21,405 nt of DNA, taken from the NCBI GenBank assembly GCA_947564765.1, contig CANODN010000007.1:1-21405 (forward strand), read 5' to 3'. The position numbers and the translations under genes were made by a program. Source of the stretch: an uncultured Roseburia sp. GTDB taxonomy: Bacteria > Bacillota > Clostridia > Lachnospirales > Lachnospiraceae. How positions within the stretch are numbered: position 1 is the first letter of the stretch; each line of letters opens with the position of its first letter. The notes below the pieces were generated by a model that saw only the letters and a list, made by a program, of their open reading frames with translations, was not told the origin of the DNA and ran no database searches. Below are positions 6,798 through 14,210 of the stretch, piece after piece.

Positions 6798-7498
6798 ATA
6801 TAATAGATTTTACAGTCTCCGAAGCTGATGTTTCCCCGAACGCTTACAACCGGGGCATTTGCCATAGGAACCGGTGCTTTGTGAATCTCTTCTATATCTC
6901 CAAAGGAGGTTGTGGCAGTTACGGTAACGTTCCATTCTTTCGGAAGGAACAATGTGGTTTCCCCAAAGGAATTTTCCACATAGATTTCGGCGGAGGTTCC
7001 CCGGATTACGGCATGATCGAAATAAGCCTTTAAAGAGCCGAAGGTGCATTTTAAGTAAGCGCGGCAAAAATCATCCGTTTCAAAGTATTTGGTTGCTCCG
7101 GCGAAAGAGATACTGCAATGGACGGTGGATTCATTGGAGTGATCCCCCGGGGCTCTGCCGGGATCAAAATCAATATCGGGTTTGAAGGGCGGCTGATTCG
7201 GAAAAAGAAAAGAAAGACCAATGCTTCCGAATACAGCCGCAATCAAAACCGGAAACGGCGTAAGCATTCTGATATGCAGAAAATCATCGTATATAATGAG
7301 GATGATTGCTGCCGGAATCAAAATGCCGTAGAAGTTGCGGCAGGGTATATTTTTGATCATAAAACAGATCAGAAGTATCGTGAAGAGTATTTTGGTCAGA
7401 TTGATGTCGCGGAAAATTCCAAAGTTATTAAGCAGTACAAAAATGGCTGCCAGAATAAAAACAATTCCCCAGAAATAATTTCTATTTTTCATATCCAT
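6794..7498 (-). CDS. LiaF-like four-helix membrane protein
   Basis: The N-terminal half has four membrane segments (about 8-24, 34-50, 56-72 and 80-98), as in the LiaI/LiaF transmembrane domain. The C-terminal half (about 125-234) is the cell-wall-active antibiotic response/LiaF-type beta domain with five serial S/T-F-G or SFAG turns (SISFAG, CTFGSL, NSFGET, TSFGDI, ISFGDC) that suggest stacked beta turns. LiaF proteins restrain envelope-stress regulators; here the partner is probably the LytTR regulator encoded upstream. The start is taken at the second of three in-frame ATGs, seven bases after AGAGG; the ATG at 7504 abuts that site. The gene overlaps the LytTR gene end, which implies coupling. 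Confidence 0.82.
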   Translation of the reverse strand: MDMKNRNYFWGIVFILAAIFVLLNNFGIFRDINLTKILFTILLICFMIKNIPCRNFYGILIPAAIILIIYDDFLHIRMLTPFPVLIAAVFGSIGLSFLFPNQPPFKPDIDFDPGRAPGDHSNESTVHCSISFAGATKYFETDDFCRAYLKCTFGSLKAYFDHAVIRGTSAEIYVENSFGETTLFLPKEWNVTVTATTSFGDIEEIHKAPVPMANAPVVSVRGNISFGDCKIYYI

Positions 7499-7955
7499 GT
7501 TCATTCCTCTTTTCTTCTAATTTAAATTTCAATGGTTTGTAATAATAGCGGGATACATAGACCTGCTTGTGCGTACCTGCAAATTCGACGATGCTGGAAG
7601 CTGTCAGATTCTTGGTGATTGAATAAATATGATTGATATTCAGAATCGTTGATTTGGAAACCCGCATAAAGCTGCCCGGAAGTATTTCCTCTAATTCATA
7701 GAGCTTAAGCTTTGTCAGATATACCTGCTTTCTGGTATGAGCACGTATACGGCCTGATTCTGTCTCAAAAAATAAAATATCGTCTAAGGGAATGTAGTAT
7801 TCGGTATCGTTTTGATAACAGACGAATTTTTTTGAGCCGAGGGCAATGTCGGAAATCGCCGCCTGAAGCCTTTGGATTTCTTCATTGACAGTGGGACAGC
7901 GGATCAGGATTTCGTTTTCGATTAGTGATGCGTCAAATTCAATCTTTACTTTCAT
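7482..7955 (-). CDS. LytTR-domain transcriptional regulator without receiver domain
   Basis: A 157-residue protein with a short N-terminal helical region (1-45) and a LytTR DNA-binding domain (about 48-145). Typical elements are YIPLDDILFFETESGRIRAHT, then LEEILPGSFMRVSKSTILNINHI, then VYVSRYYYKPLK. There is no CheY-like receiver, so it is not a two-component regulator; control probably comes from the LiaF-like membrane protein encoded by the overlapping downstream gene. GGGAG precedes the ATG. Two exact direct repeats lie just upstream of its promoter, which suggests positive autoregulation. Confidence 0.9.
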   Translation of the reverse strand: MKVKIEFDASLIENEILIRCPTVNEEIQRLQAAISDIALGSKKFVCYQNDTEYYIPLDDILFFETESGRIRAHTRKQVYLTKLKLYELEEILPGSFMRVSKSTILNINHIYSITKNLTASSIVEFAGTHKQVYVSRYYYKPLKFKLEEKRNEHGYEK

Positions 7956-7977
7956 GTCATGTCTCCCTTATGCATTT

Positions 7978-8006
7978 ATCCTATCCAAAATCTTTCCAAT
8001 TGTAAA
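7978..8006 (-). promoter_or_regulatory. Sigma-A promoter of the LytTR-LiaF operon
   Basis: Read leftward: TTTACA (8006-8001), a 17-base spacer and TAGGAT (7983-7978). The transcript would start near 7971, giving a leader of about 15 bases before the LytTR ATG. Both hexamers deviate from consensus, as expected of an activator-dependent promoter. Confidence 0.7.
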
Positions 8007-8016
8007 CCGATATTCT

Positions 8017-8047
8017 GTAAGTGGTTAAAATCAGGCGGTAAGTGGTT
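8017..8047. promoter_or_regulatory. Two direct repeats, likely LytTR binding sites
   Basis: The 10-mer GTAAGTGGTT occurs exactly at 8017-8026 and 8038-8047, 21 bp start to start, i.e. two helical turns. LytTR regulators such as AgrA bind pairs of 9-bp direct repeats with 12-13 bp between them, the same geometry. The proximal copy is 10 bp upstream of the -35 of the LytTR gene, which suits an activator. A partial third copy (AACTGGTT) lies at 8057-8064. Confidence 0.65.
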
Positions 8048-8094
8048 TATAAAAATAACTGGTTGGGAATATTTATGAAAGTCATGAAAGAGAT

Positions 8095-8123
8095 TTGTCA
8101 AGCAGGAAAGTTTGCAGTATAAT
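8095..8123 (+). promoter_or_regulatory. Near-consensus sigma-A promoter of the six-gene rightward unit
   Basis: TTGTCA (8095-8100), a 17-base spacer and a perfect TATAAT (8118-8123). The expected start is near 8130, and AGGAGG at 8148-8153 serves the first gene. Confidence 0.88.
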
Positions 8124-8162
8124 AATCTGAAACAGTAACAGGCAGACAGGAGGTTATAGCGA

Positions 8163-9320
8163 TTGAAACCGTCAACAAAATATCTGAAAATATTCTGTAA
8201 TCTGGCATGGGCGCTTGCGGTGCTTTTGTTTATTATATTTGTACTACCCAGGATAGTGGTGTTTTTTATGCCCTTTGTTGTGGGATTTATTTTGTCATTG
8301 ATTGCAAATCCGATGGTTCGTTTTCTGGAAAAGAAGATAAAGATAAAACGCAAATACGGTACGATGCTGATCATTGTATGTGTAATGGCTGTAGTTGTAT
8401 TGCTGGGCTATGGAATTTTTGCCGTGCTTGCAATTGGAATCCGGGGATTTATGGATTATCTGCCTACGATGTCAGCCAATGCCAAAATAGAAATCATAGC
8501 AGCCATTGACAGCCTGGAGGCTATGATGCAGAAGATTCCGTTTTTACAGAATATCAATATCTCTGAAATCGAAAAAACCGTAACAAGTACCTTAAGCGGT
8601 CTTGTTGTAGGGGAGGATTCCATTACCGTAACGACGCTGGGAGGAATTGCAAAGAGTCTGCCCAGTATGTTAGTCAGCGGGGTTATGGGACTTTTGGCCA
8701 CTTATTTTTTTATTGCGGACAGAGACATATTAGCAGAGAGAATCAGCGGACATCTGCCAGATTCCTTTACGGAGAGGACCATGCAGATGTATGGGCATAT
8801 ATTAAAAGCAGTGGGCGGTTATTTCAAAGCCCAGTTTAAGATTATGGGCGTGATTTATGTGGTGATTACGATTGGCCTGGTCTTATTAAAGGTGAAATAT
8901 GCATGGCTGATCGGCTTTGGAATTGCATTTTTAGATATGCTTCCGGTGTTTGGAACAGGAACCGTGCTTACGCCCTGGGCGATTATCAAATTCTTTTCCG
9001 GAAATTACGGGCAGGCAGTGGGAATGCTGGTTCTTTATGTAGTAGCCCTGCTGGTGCACCAGCTGATCCAGCCGAAGCTCATCGGGGAATCCATAGGAAT
9101 GAATCCTTTCGCTACATTATTTTTTATGTACATCGGCTATCAGTTTTACGGGGTAACCGGTATGATCATTGCGATCCCCCTTGGAATGCTTTTCATTAAT
9201 TTTTATAAGGCAGGGGCCTTTAACCGGGTGATCTGGTGCTTTCAGGAGATTGCAAAAGATTTTAATGAATTCAGAAAAATAGATCAGACAGAAAAACGAG
9301 GGATAGAAGACGATGAATAA
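8163..9320 (+). CDS. AI-2E family transporter, YtvI-like integral membrane protein
   Basis: A 385-residue AI-2E/PerM/UPF0118 family protein. The start is a TTG, supported by AGGAGG nine bases upstream and by correct placement of the first membrane segment. About eight membrane segments occur in the family pattern: two to three N-terminal helices, a long amphipathic stretch (about 95-165), then a C-terminal membrane block with FLDMLPVFGTGTVLTPWAI near 256-275 and HQLIQPKLIGESIGMNP, the family's best signature. Members include YtvI (sporulation membrane protein) and various exporters; the substrate cannot be read from sequence. It is the first gene of the unit, and its end overlaps the next gene by eight bases. 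Confidence 0.88.
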   Translation: MKPSTKYLKIFCNLAWALAVLLFIIFVLPRIVVFFMPFVVGFILSLIANPMVRFLEKKIKIKRKYGTMLIIVCVMAVVVLLGYGIFAVLAIGIRGFMDYLPTMSANAKIEIIAAIDSLEAMMQKIPFLQNINISEIEKTVTSTLSGLVVGEDSITVTTLGGIAKSLPSMLVSGVMGLLATYFFIADRDILAERISGHLPDSFTERTMQMYGHILKAVGGYFKAQFKIMGVIYVVITIGLVLLKVKYAWLIGFGIAFLDMLPVFGTGTVLTPWAIIKFFSGNYGQAVGMLVLYVVALLVHQLIQPKLIGESIGMNPFATLFFMYIGYQFYGVTGMIIAIPLGMLFINFYKAGAFNRVIWCFQEIAKDFNEFRKIDQTEKRGIEDDE

Positions 9321-10221
9321 ATTACAGGTTAGAAATTCATTTCTGCTGTTTATAGCAGCATTTATCTGGGGAACGGCTTTTGTGGCTCAGAGCGTGGGAA
9401 TGGAGTATATAGAACCTTTTACATTCAGTACGATGCGTTCCTTGATCGGAAGCGCATTTTTGATTCCGTGTATCGGAATATTGGGGAAATGGAAAGGAAA
9501 AAAAGCAGAGCAGGACGCGGAAGATAAAAAAGAACTTTTAAAAGGAGGAATTGCCTGCGGCATTGTTATTTTCGCAGCTGCAAATCTGCAGCAGGTGGCC
9601 ATGCTGTATACAAGCGTAGGAAAGTCCGGATTTTTGACGGCTCTTTATATTGTGATTGTGCCGATCATTGGCGTAGTATTCGGGAAAAAGCCGGGAAAGA
9701 AACTGGCTGCTGCAGTGGCATTGGCTGTAATGGGACTATATCTGCTTTGTATGAAATCCGGTAGTTTTAAACTGGAATTTGGGGACATACTGTTACTGTT
9801 TAGTGCATTTTCTTTTTCCGTACATATTATGGTGATTGATTATTATACTCAGAAGGTAGACGGGGTAAAATTGTCCTGTATTCAGTTTCTGGTCTGCGGC
9901 ATTCTTTCCGCAGCCGTTATGCTGCTTTTTGAACACCCGTCTCTTTCAGCCATTTGGGAAACGATTCTTCCGCTTCTTTATGTAGGCGTTCTTTCTTCCG
10001 GCGTGGCATATACCTTACAGATTGTAGGACAGAAAGGCATGAATCCGGTAGTGGCATCGCTGATTATGAGTCTGGAATCTGTGATTTCTGCAATTGCCGG
10101 CTGGGTGGTTTTGGGACAGATTTTATCAAAACGGGAGATTGCCGGATGCGTTGTGATGTTTTTGGCAATTATATTGGCGCAGCTGCCAGAAAAAGTTGAA
10201 TTACAGGCAGAAAGCTGTTAA
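9313..10221 (+). CDS. EamA/DMT-superfamily permease
   Basis: A 302-residue protein with ten predicted membrane segments in two EamA halves (about 8-145 and 155-290). Family hallmarks are the N-terminal FIWGTAFVAQ segment, SVGKSGFLTALYIVIVPI, and in the second half SSGVAYTLQIVGQKGMNPVVASLIMSLESVISAIAGW. Drug/metabolite transporters of this type usually export amino acids or metabolites by exchange with protons; the substrate is not predictable. The ATG lies inside the end of the AI-2E gene, which suggests translational coupling, and GAGGG is placed about ten bases upstream. Confidence 0.92.
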   Translation: MNKLQVRNSFLLFIAAFIWGTAFVAQSVGMEYIEPFTFSTMRSLIGSAFLIPCIGILGKWKGKKAEQDAEDKKELLKGGIACGIVIFAAANLQQVAMLYTSVGKSGFLTALYIVIVPIIGVVFGKKPGKKLAAAVALAVMGLYLLCMKSGSFKLEFGDILLLFSAFSFSVHIMVIDYYTQKVDGVKLSCIQFLVCGILSAAVMLLFEHPSLSAIWETILPLLYVGVLSSGVAYTLQIVGQKGMNPVVASLIMSLESVISAIAGWVVLGQILSKREIAGCVVMFLAIILAQLPEKVELQAESC

Positions 10222-10252
10222 TATAAAAATGATTGAAAAAGAAGGTGAATCT

Positions 10253-10702
10253 ATGGAAGTATTATTTTGGCTGGGACTTATGATTGTCTTTTTGATTGTG
10301 GAAGCGATTACGGTAGGGCTGGCTACGATCTGGTTTGCTGCCGGAGCATTGGCGGCTATGGCTGCTGCCATATTCGGAGGCGGAATTATCATTCAGATTA
10401 TCTTGTTTTTTGTGGTATCGCTGGCGCTTTTGATTTTTACCAGACCGATTGCGGTGAAGTATTTTGACAGAAATAAAATACGGACGAATTATGAAGATGC
10501 GATAGACAAGACGGTCCGGATCACAGAGCGTGTGGATAATATAAGGGGCACAGGAACTGCAGTATTAAACGGACAGGAATGGACGGCCCGGATGCAGAGC
10601 GACGATAAGGTGCTGGAAGAGGGCGAGCTGGCTAAAGTGACAGCCGTAAAGGGAGTCAAATTGATTTTGACAGCATTAGAGGAAAATTTAGATACGAAGT
10701 AA
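10253..10702 (+). CDS. NfeD-like membrane protein with C-terminal OB fold
   Basis: The start is taken at the ATG preceded by AAGGTG, giving 149 residues; longer in-frame starts overlap the previous gene and add only polar residues before the first helix. Three membrane segments (about 3-22, 25-46 and 48-68) are followed by a soluble beta-barrel of OB type (about 80-145: DKTVRITERVDNIRGTGTAVLNG, then GELAKVTAVKGVKLIL). Short NfeD proteins normally sit beside a flotillin/stomatin (SPFH) gene and act in membrane domain organisation. No SPFH gene is present here; the next gene is a membrane-anchored coiled-coil protein instead. Confidence 0.88.
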   Translation: MEVLFWLGLMIVFLIVEAITVGLATIWFAAGALAAMAAAIFGGGIIIQIILFFVVSLALLIFTRPIAVKYFDRNKIRTNYEDAIDKTVRITERVDNIRGTGTAVLNGQEWTARMQSDDKVLEEGELAKVTAVKGVKLILTALEENLDTK

Positions 10703-10732
10703 AAGCCGCGGAAGCGGAAAGGGGAACGAGTT

Positions 10733-11803
10733 ATGGATCAGATTATAATATATGGATTCTGTATCCTGGCAGCCTTGATTTTGGCGGTGATGCTGTTTCG
10801 GTTTCGTTCTATGACGAAGGCATGGGCAAAACAAAGAAAAACGCTGGAAAATTCCATACAGGATATGAAAGAATATCATGACATTCTGCGTATTGACCTG
10901 AAATGTCTGTTAAAAGATCAGGAAGAGACCATATTGCATCTTCAGGATGCGTTTTCCCATATGAAAGATACCACAGAGAGTATCTGCAGTCAGGAGAAAG
11001 GGCTGGCACAGGAGATTCTTTCGCAGGAAGAAAGTCTTTTGCATGTAAAGAATGAAATACAAACACTGAAAGGCGAAACAGAAAAGCTGGAAGAAATTAC
11101 AGCGGATGTGCTGCTGAAAACAGATAAATTGAAAAGCTGCAGTCAGTCTGCCAATGATGCATACAGGGAATTTCTGGAAAAGAACCAGGAGCGGAAACAG
11201 TGGGCAGATCAGGTACAAAAACAGACAGATTTTATCCGAAAGCTTGAGTCGGAATTTCAGGAGCAGGTTCAGTGGACGCTGGATCTGGCGGAACAGACAG
11301 AGCTTCTGTCTTTAAATGTCAATATTGAGGCGGCAAAAAACGAAGAGCGGGAAAACGGATTTTCCGTGATCGCCATGGAAATGAGAAAGCTTTCGGAGGA
11401 GAGCAGGGAATTTTCCGATGCGTTTGTCCGGAAAAATAAAACATTTTGTGAATATGCCCGGCAGAATAAAGCCAACATAGATCATATGGTAAAATTACAG
11501 GAAACGGAACAGACGAAGATTACAAAAGCAGGATTTCTGCTGGGGCAGCTTGGGCAGGAGACACAGAAAGCAGCCCAGGCAGCAGGAGAGGTTTCCCAAG
11601 GGATCGAAGGACTGGAAACAACAAGAGAGAAGATACTGGAATTGCTGGAGCATCTGCCGTCAGTAAAGAATCAGGAGCAGGAGGAGATAACGTTAGAGGA
11701 ATTGCAGAATATGCTGGCCAGAGGAAAGGAAAACGGCAGTGCTTTGATGAAACTGACAGAGGAAATGCAGGCCAGGATAGCAGACGAAAATCTGCAGCTG
11801 TAA
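10733..11803 (+). CDS. Membrane-anchored coiled-coil protein with methyl-accepting-like signalling hairpin
   Basis: A 356-residue protein with one N-terminal membrane segment (about 4-22); the rest is a long cytoplasmic helical coiled coil rich in Glu, Gln and Lys. Residues 187-222 (EQTELLSLNVNIEAAKNEER, then ENGFSVIAMEMRKLSEES) match the hairpin tip of methyl-accepting chemotaxis proteins (consensus QTNLLALNAAIEAARAGE.GRGF.VVA.EVR.LAE). The Ala-Gly and GRG positions are replaced, so CheA/CheW binding may be weakened. It has no periplasmic sensor and no HAMP domain, and no che gene is in view. A GGGG-rich ribosome site precedes the ATG. The C-terminus (about 310-356) leaves the coiled coil with a short acidic helix. 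The function is unknown; possible roles are as a scaffold or a non-chemotactic signalling protein with NfeD. Confidence 0.72.
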   Translation: MDQIIIYGFCILAALILAVMLFRFRSMTKAWAKQRKTLENSIQDMKEYHDILRIDLKCLLKDQEETILHLQDAFSHMKDTTESICSQEKGLAQEILSQEESLLHVKNEIQTLKGETEKLEEITADVLLKTDKLKSCSQSANDAYREFLEKNQERKQWADQVQKQTDFIRKLESEFQEQVQWTLDLAEQTELLSLNVNIEAAKNEERENGFSVIAMEMRKLSEESREFSDAFVRKNKTFCEYARQNKANIDHMVKLQETEQTKITKAGFLLGQLGQETQKAAQAAGEVSQGIEGLETTREKILELLEHLPSVKNQEQEEITLEELQNMLARGKENGSALMKLTEEMQARIADENLQL

Positions 11804-11825
11804 ATCAATAAAGCGGAGTGATGAA

Positions 11826-12692
11826 ATGAAACTGGGAATCGTTATGGAAGGCGGTGCCAGCAGGACAGTATTTTCCTGCGGTGTAACAGATTGTTTTCTG
11901 GAAGATAATCTGATGCCGGATTATTTTGCAGGCGTATCGGCAGGGATTGCCTATGGCGTTACTTACCTTTCCGGGCAGAGAGGAAGAAACAGAAAAATTA
12001 TAGAAACCTATATGGCGGATAAACGGTATATGGGAGTGAGATATCTTTTGAACCGGAATATGAAATCGTTTTATAATATTCCGTTTGTATTTCAGGAAGT
12101 GCCAAATCATCTGCTGCCCTTTGATTATGAAGCTTTTGCAGCGTATCCGGGAGAAGTGGAGGCTGTTGTAACCAATATTAAAACAGGAAAAGCGGAATAT
12201 CTTCCGGTGCCGAGAGACGATAAGGATTTTCGTGTTCTTGTGGCAAGCTGTGCATTGCCGGGATTATTCCAGCCTGTAAAAATCGGAAACCAATATTATC
12301 TGGATGGCGGTGTGGCAGATTCCGTTCCTTATAAAAGAGCATTGGAAAAGGGCTGTGATAAGGTTATCGTAATTCTTACAAGGGAACGGGATTATATAAA
12401 AAAGACAGAGAAATCCATTCATGCCATATCAAAACTATACCGGCATTATCCCAAAGTAGTAGAAAGTCTGAAAAACAGAGCAGACGCCTATAATCAATGT
12501 ATGAAAGAGCTGTATCAGGCGGAGAAGGAAGGACGGGTATTTGTTCTTGCGCCGAATACCGTATTGGGAGTAGGGCGTACCGAAGCTTCGCCAAAGAAGC
12601 TGTTAAGCCTTTATGAAGAAGGATATTATCAGGCAAAAGAAAGTATGCATGCATTGCATTTATATCTGAACGATTGCAAGGATCAGACATAG
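11826..12692 (+). CDS. Patatin-like phospholipase
   Basis: A 288-residue patatin-fold serine hydrolase with all three core elements. The oxyanion glycine loop is EGGASR (residues 8-13) instead of the usual GGGxRG, the nucleophile is S38 in GVSAG, and the catalytic Asp is D160 in LDGGVADSVP. These give the Ser-Asp dyad of lysophospholipase/phospholipase A activity. There is no signal peptide, so it acts in the cytoplasm or on the inner membrane face. Its length and the YLDGG / SVPYKRALEKGCDKVIVILTR segment resemble the YjjU/RssA-like bacterial group. It is preceded by GGAG about eight bases before the ATG and follows the methyl-accepting-like gene by 22 bases. The physiological lipid is not known. 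Confidence 0.92.
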   Translation: MKLGIVMEGGASRTVFSCGVTDCFLEDNLMPDYFAGVSAGIAYGVTYLSGQRGRNRKIIETYMADKRYMGVRYLLNRNMKSFYNIPFVFQEVPNHLLPFDYEAFAAYPGEVEAVVTNIKTGKAEYLPVPRDDKDFRVLVASCALPGLFQPVKIGNQYYLDGGVADSVPYKRALEKGCDKVIVILTRERDYIKKTEKSIHAISKLYRHYPKVVESLKNRADAYNQCMKELYQAEKEGRVFVLAPNTVLGVGRTEASPKKLLSLYEEGYYQAKESMHALHLYLNDCKDQT

Positions 12693-12720
12693 AAGTCAGC
12701 ACGAAAGACAGGTGGCGGCA

Positions 12721-14184
12721 ATGAAACCGAAAGAGCAGTACAACAATGCAAAATATTGGCAGATTGGATTTTTTTCCTTTAATAACGCCGCTACGAATTT
12801 ATATCTGGCGTTAATGGGATACATCTCCTACTATGCCAATTCCATTGCCGGTTTCGGAGTGGTGCTGATTTCGGTGATCCTGACGGCGCAAAATGTGTTT
12901 GATGCCGTTACAGATCCTGTAGTGGGATATCTGTTGGATCAGACGAAGGGACGGTTTGGAAAATTCCGTCCTTTTATGTTGGGCGGTAATCTGCTTATGG
13001 CAGTCAGTTCTGTGTTGATGTATTTTACGACACATGAGGTGATACCTTATTTAAGAGTGGCCTATTTTGTTCTGGTGTATGCGCTGTTTGTTCTGGGGTA
13101 TACCTTTCAGACCGTTGTGGCAAAATCGGGCCAGTCGATCCTGACAGATAATCCCAGTCAAAGGCCGTTATCCACTTACTTTGATTCCTTGTTTATTATG
13201 GCGTCTTATGGCGGAACGGCATTGTTTGTAGGAAATTATCTGGTGCCGAAATACGGCGGCTTTACCAATGCGGCATTGTTCCGGGAATATGTCTTCTGGG
13301 TTGTGCTGCTGTCTTTTTTCTGTACGATACTGGCGATGATCGGGATTGCAGAAAAAGACAGGGAGGAGCATCTTTTCAGGCATGCAGGATACCAGAAGAT
13401 TCATGTCAGAGACTATTGGGAGATTCTTAAGCATAACAAACCGATCCGTATGCTGATTGTTGCAGCCTGTACCGATAAATTTGCATCAACGGTGTATTCC
13501 CATACGACAGTGGGAGTCATGCTTTACGGTATTATGATGAGACATTACGGGATATCCGGACTGATCGGCGTCGTGACAGCAGTCCCCACTCTGTTTGTAG
13601 TCAGTGCGGGAATTCATGTGGCACAGAGAATGGGACAGAAAAAGTCTCTGGTTTTGTTTACGGCGCTGGGGATTTTTTTTCAGATGATTATGATGTTTGT
13701 GCTGATGTCGGACCAGGTTCACACAATCAGTTTTTCCCGAAAAGAGATCAACGGAATTACAGTTTGGTTTGTAGGCGTTTATATTTTGTTAAACGGATGC
13801 AAATCCATTACCAATAATATGGTTGTGCCTATGATTGCGGATTGCTCCGATTATGAACGGTACCGCAGCGGCAAATTTGTGCCGGGGCTTATGGGGGCAT
13901 TGTTTTCCTTTGCAGATAAGGTGTTTGCCGCACTGGGAACAGCTTTTGTGGGAATCGTTATGATGATTATGGGGTATAACCGCAGACTCCCTCAAATCGG
14001 GGATGCGGTTACGCCGGAATTGAAATGGACCACGCTGTTTCTCTATTGTATTGTGCCTGTGATCGGCTGGATCTGCTCTCTCGTTTCTATGCGTCATTAT
14101 ACACTGGATAAAAAGACGATGCATGAAATTGTAAACAAGCTGCAGGAGGGCAGGCATCGGAAAAAAATCCGGCCGCAGGATTAG
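12721..14184 (+). CDS. GPH-family (MelB-like) sugar:cation symporter
   Basis: About 487 residues with twelve predicted membrane segments. The glycoside-pentoside-hexuronide family signature is at residues 61-84 (D61..TDP..GYLLDQTKGRFGKFRP), including the cation-site aspartates and the basic loop. The ATG at 12721 follows AGGTGG at the right distance; a GTG nine bases earlier is part of that site. It lacks nearby glycosidase or sugar-catabolic genes, which is unusual for this family, and is the last gene of the rightward unit. The substrate (a glycoside, pentoside or hexuronide) cannot be told. The terminator for this gene lies inside the convergent phospholipase C-like gene. Confidence 0.9.
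   Translation: MKPKEQYNNAKYWQIGFFSFNNAATNLYLALMGYISYYANSIAGFGVVLISVILTAQNVFDAVTDPVVGYLLDQTKGRFGKFRPFMLGGNLLMAVSSVLMYFTTHEVIPYLRVAYFVLVYALFVLGYTFQTVVAKSGQSILTDNPSQRPLSTYFDSLFIMASYGGTALFVGNYLVPKYGGFTNAALFREYVFWVVLLSFFCTILAMIGIAEKDREEHLFRHAGYQKIHVRDYWEILKHNKPIRMLIVAACTDKFASTVYSHTTVGVMLYGIMMRHYGISGLIGVVTAVPTLFVVSAGIHVAQRMGQKKSLVLFTALGIFFQMIMMFVLMSDQVHTISFSRKEINGITVWFVGVYILLNGCKSITNNMVVPMIADCSDYERYRSGKFVPGLMGALFSFADKVFAALGTAFVGIVMMIMGYNRRLPQIGDAVTPELKWTTLFLYCIVPVIGWICSLVSMRHYTLDKKTMHEIVNKLQEGRHRKKIRPQD
14161..14182 (-). terminator. Short hairpin plus T-run for the phospholipase C-like gene, inside the symporter gene
   Basis: Read leftward: AATCC (14182-14178), loop TGCGGCC, GGATT (14170-14166), then five further Ts (14165-14161). 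The stem is only 5 bp. It starts about 28 bases past the stop of the leftward gene and overlaps the last codons of the symporter. Confidence 0.5.
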
Positions 14185-14210
14185 CGTGTGTCTGAAAATC
14201 CGTTTCCGTT

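Noticed and set aside
6834..6856. CCCCG/CGGGG inverted repeat as terminator for the SEDS gene
   Set aside because: The 12-base loop and lack of a T-run make it poor; likely chance within the LiaF-like coding region.
10196..10252. Longer start for the NfeD-like protein
   Set aside because: It would overlap the EamA gene and add a polar leader; AAGGTG fits the ATG at 10253.
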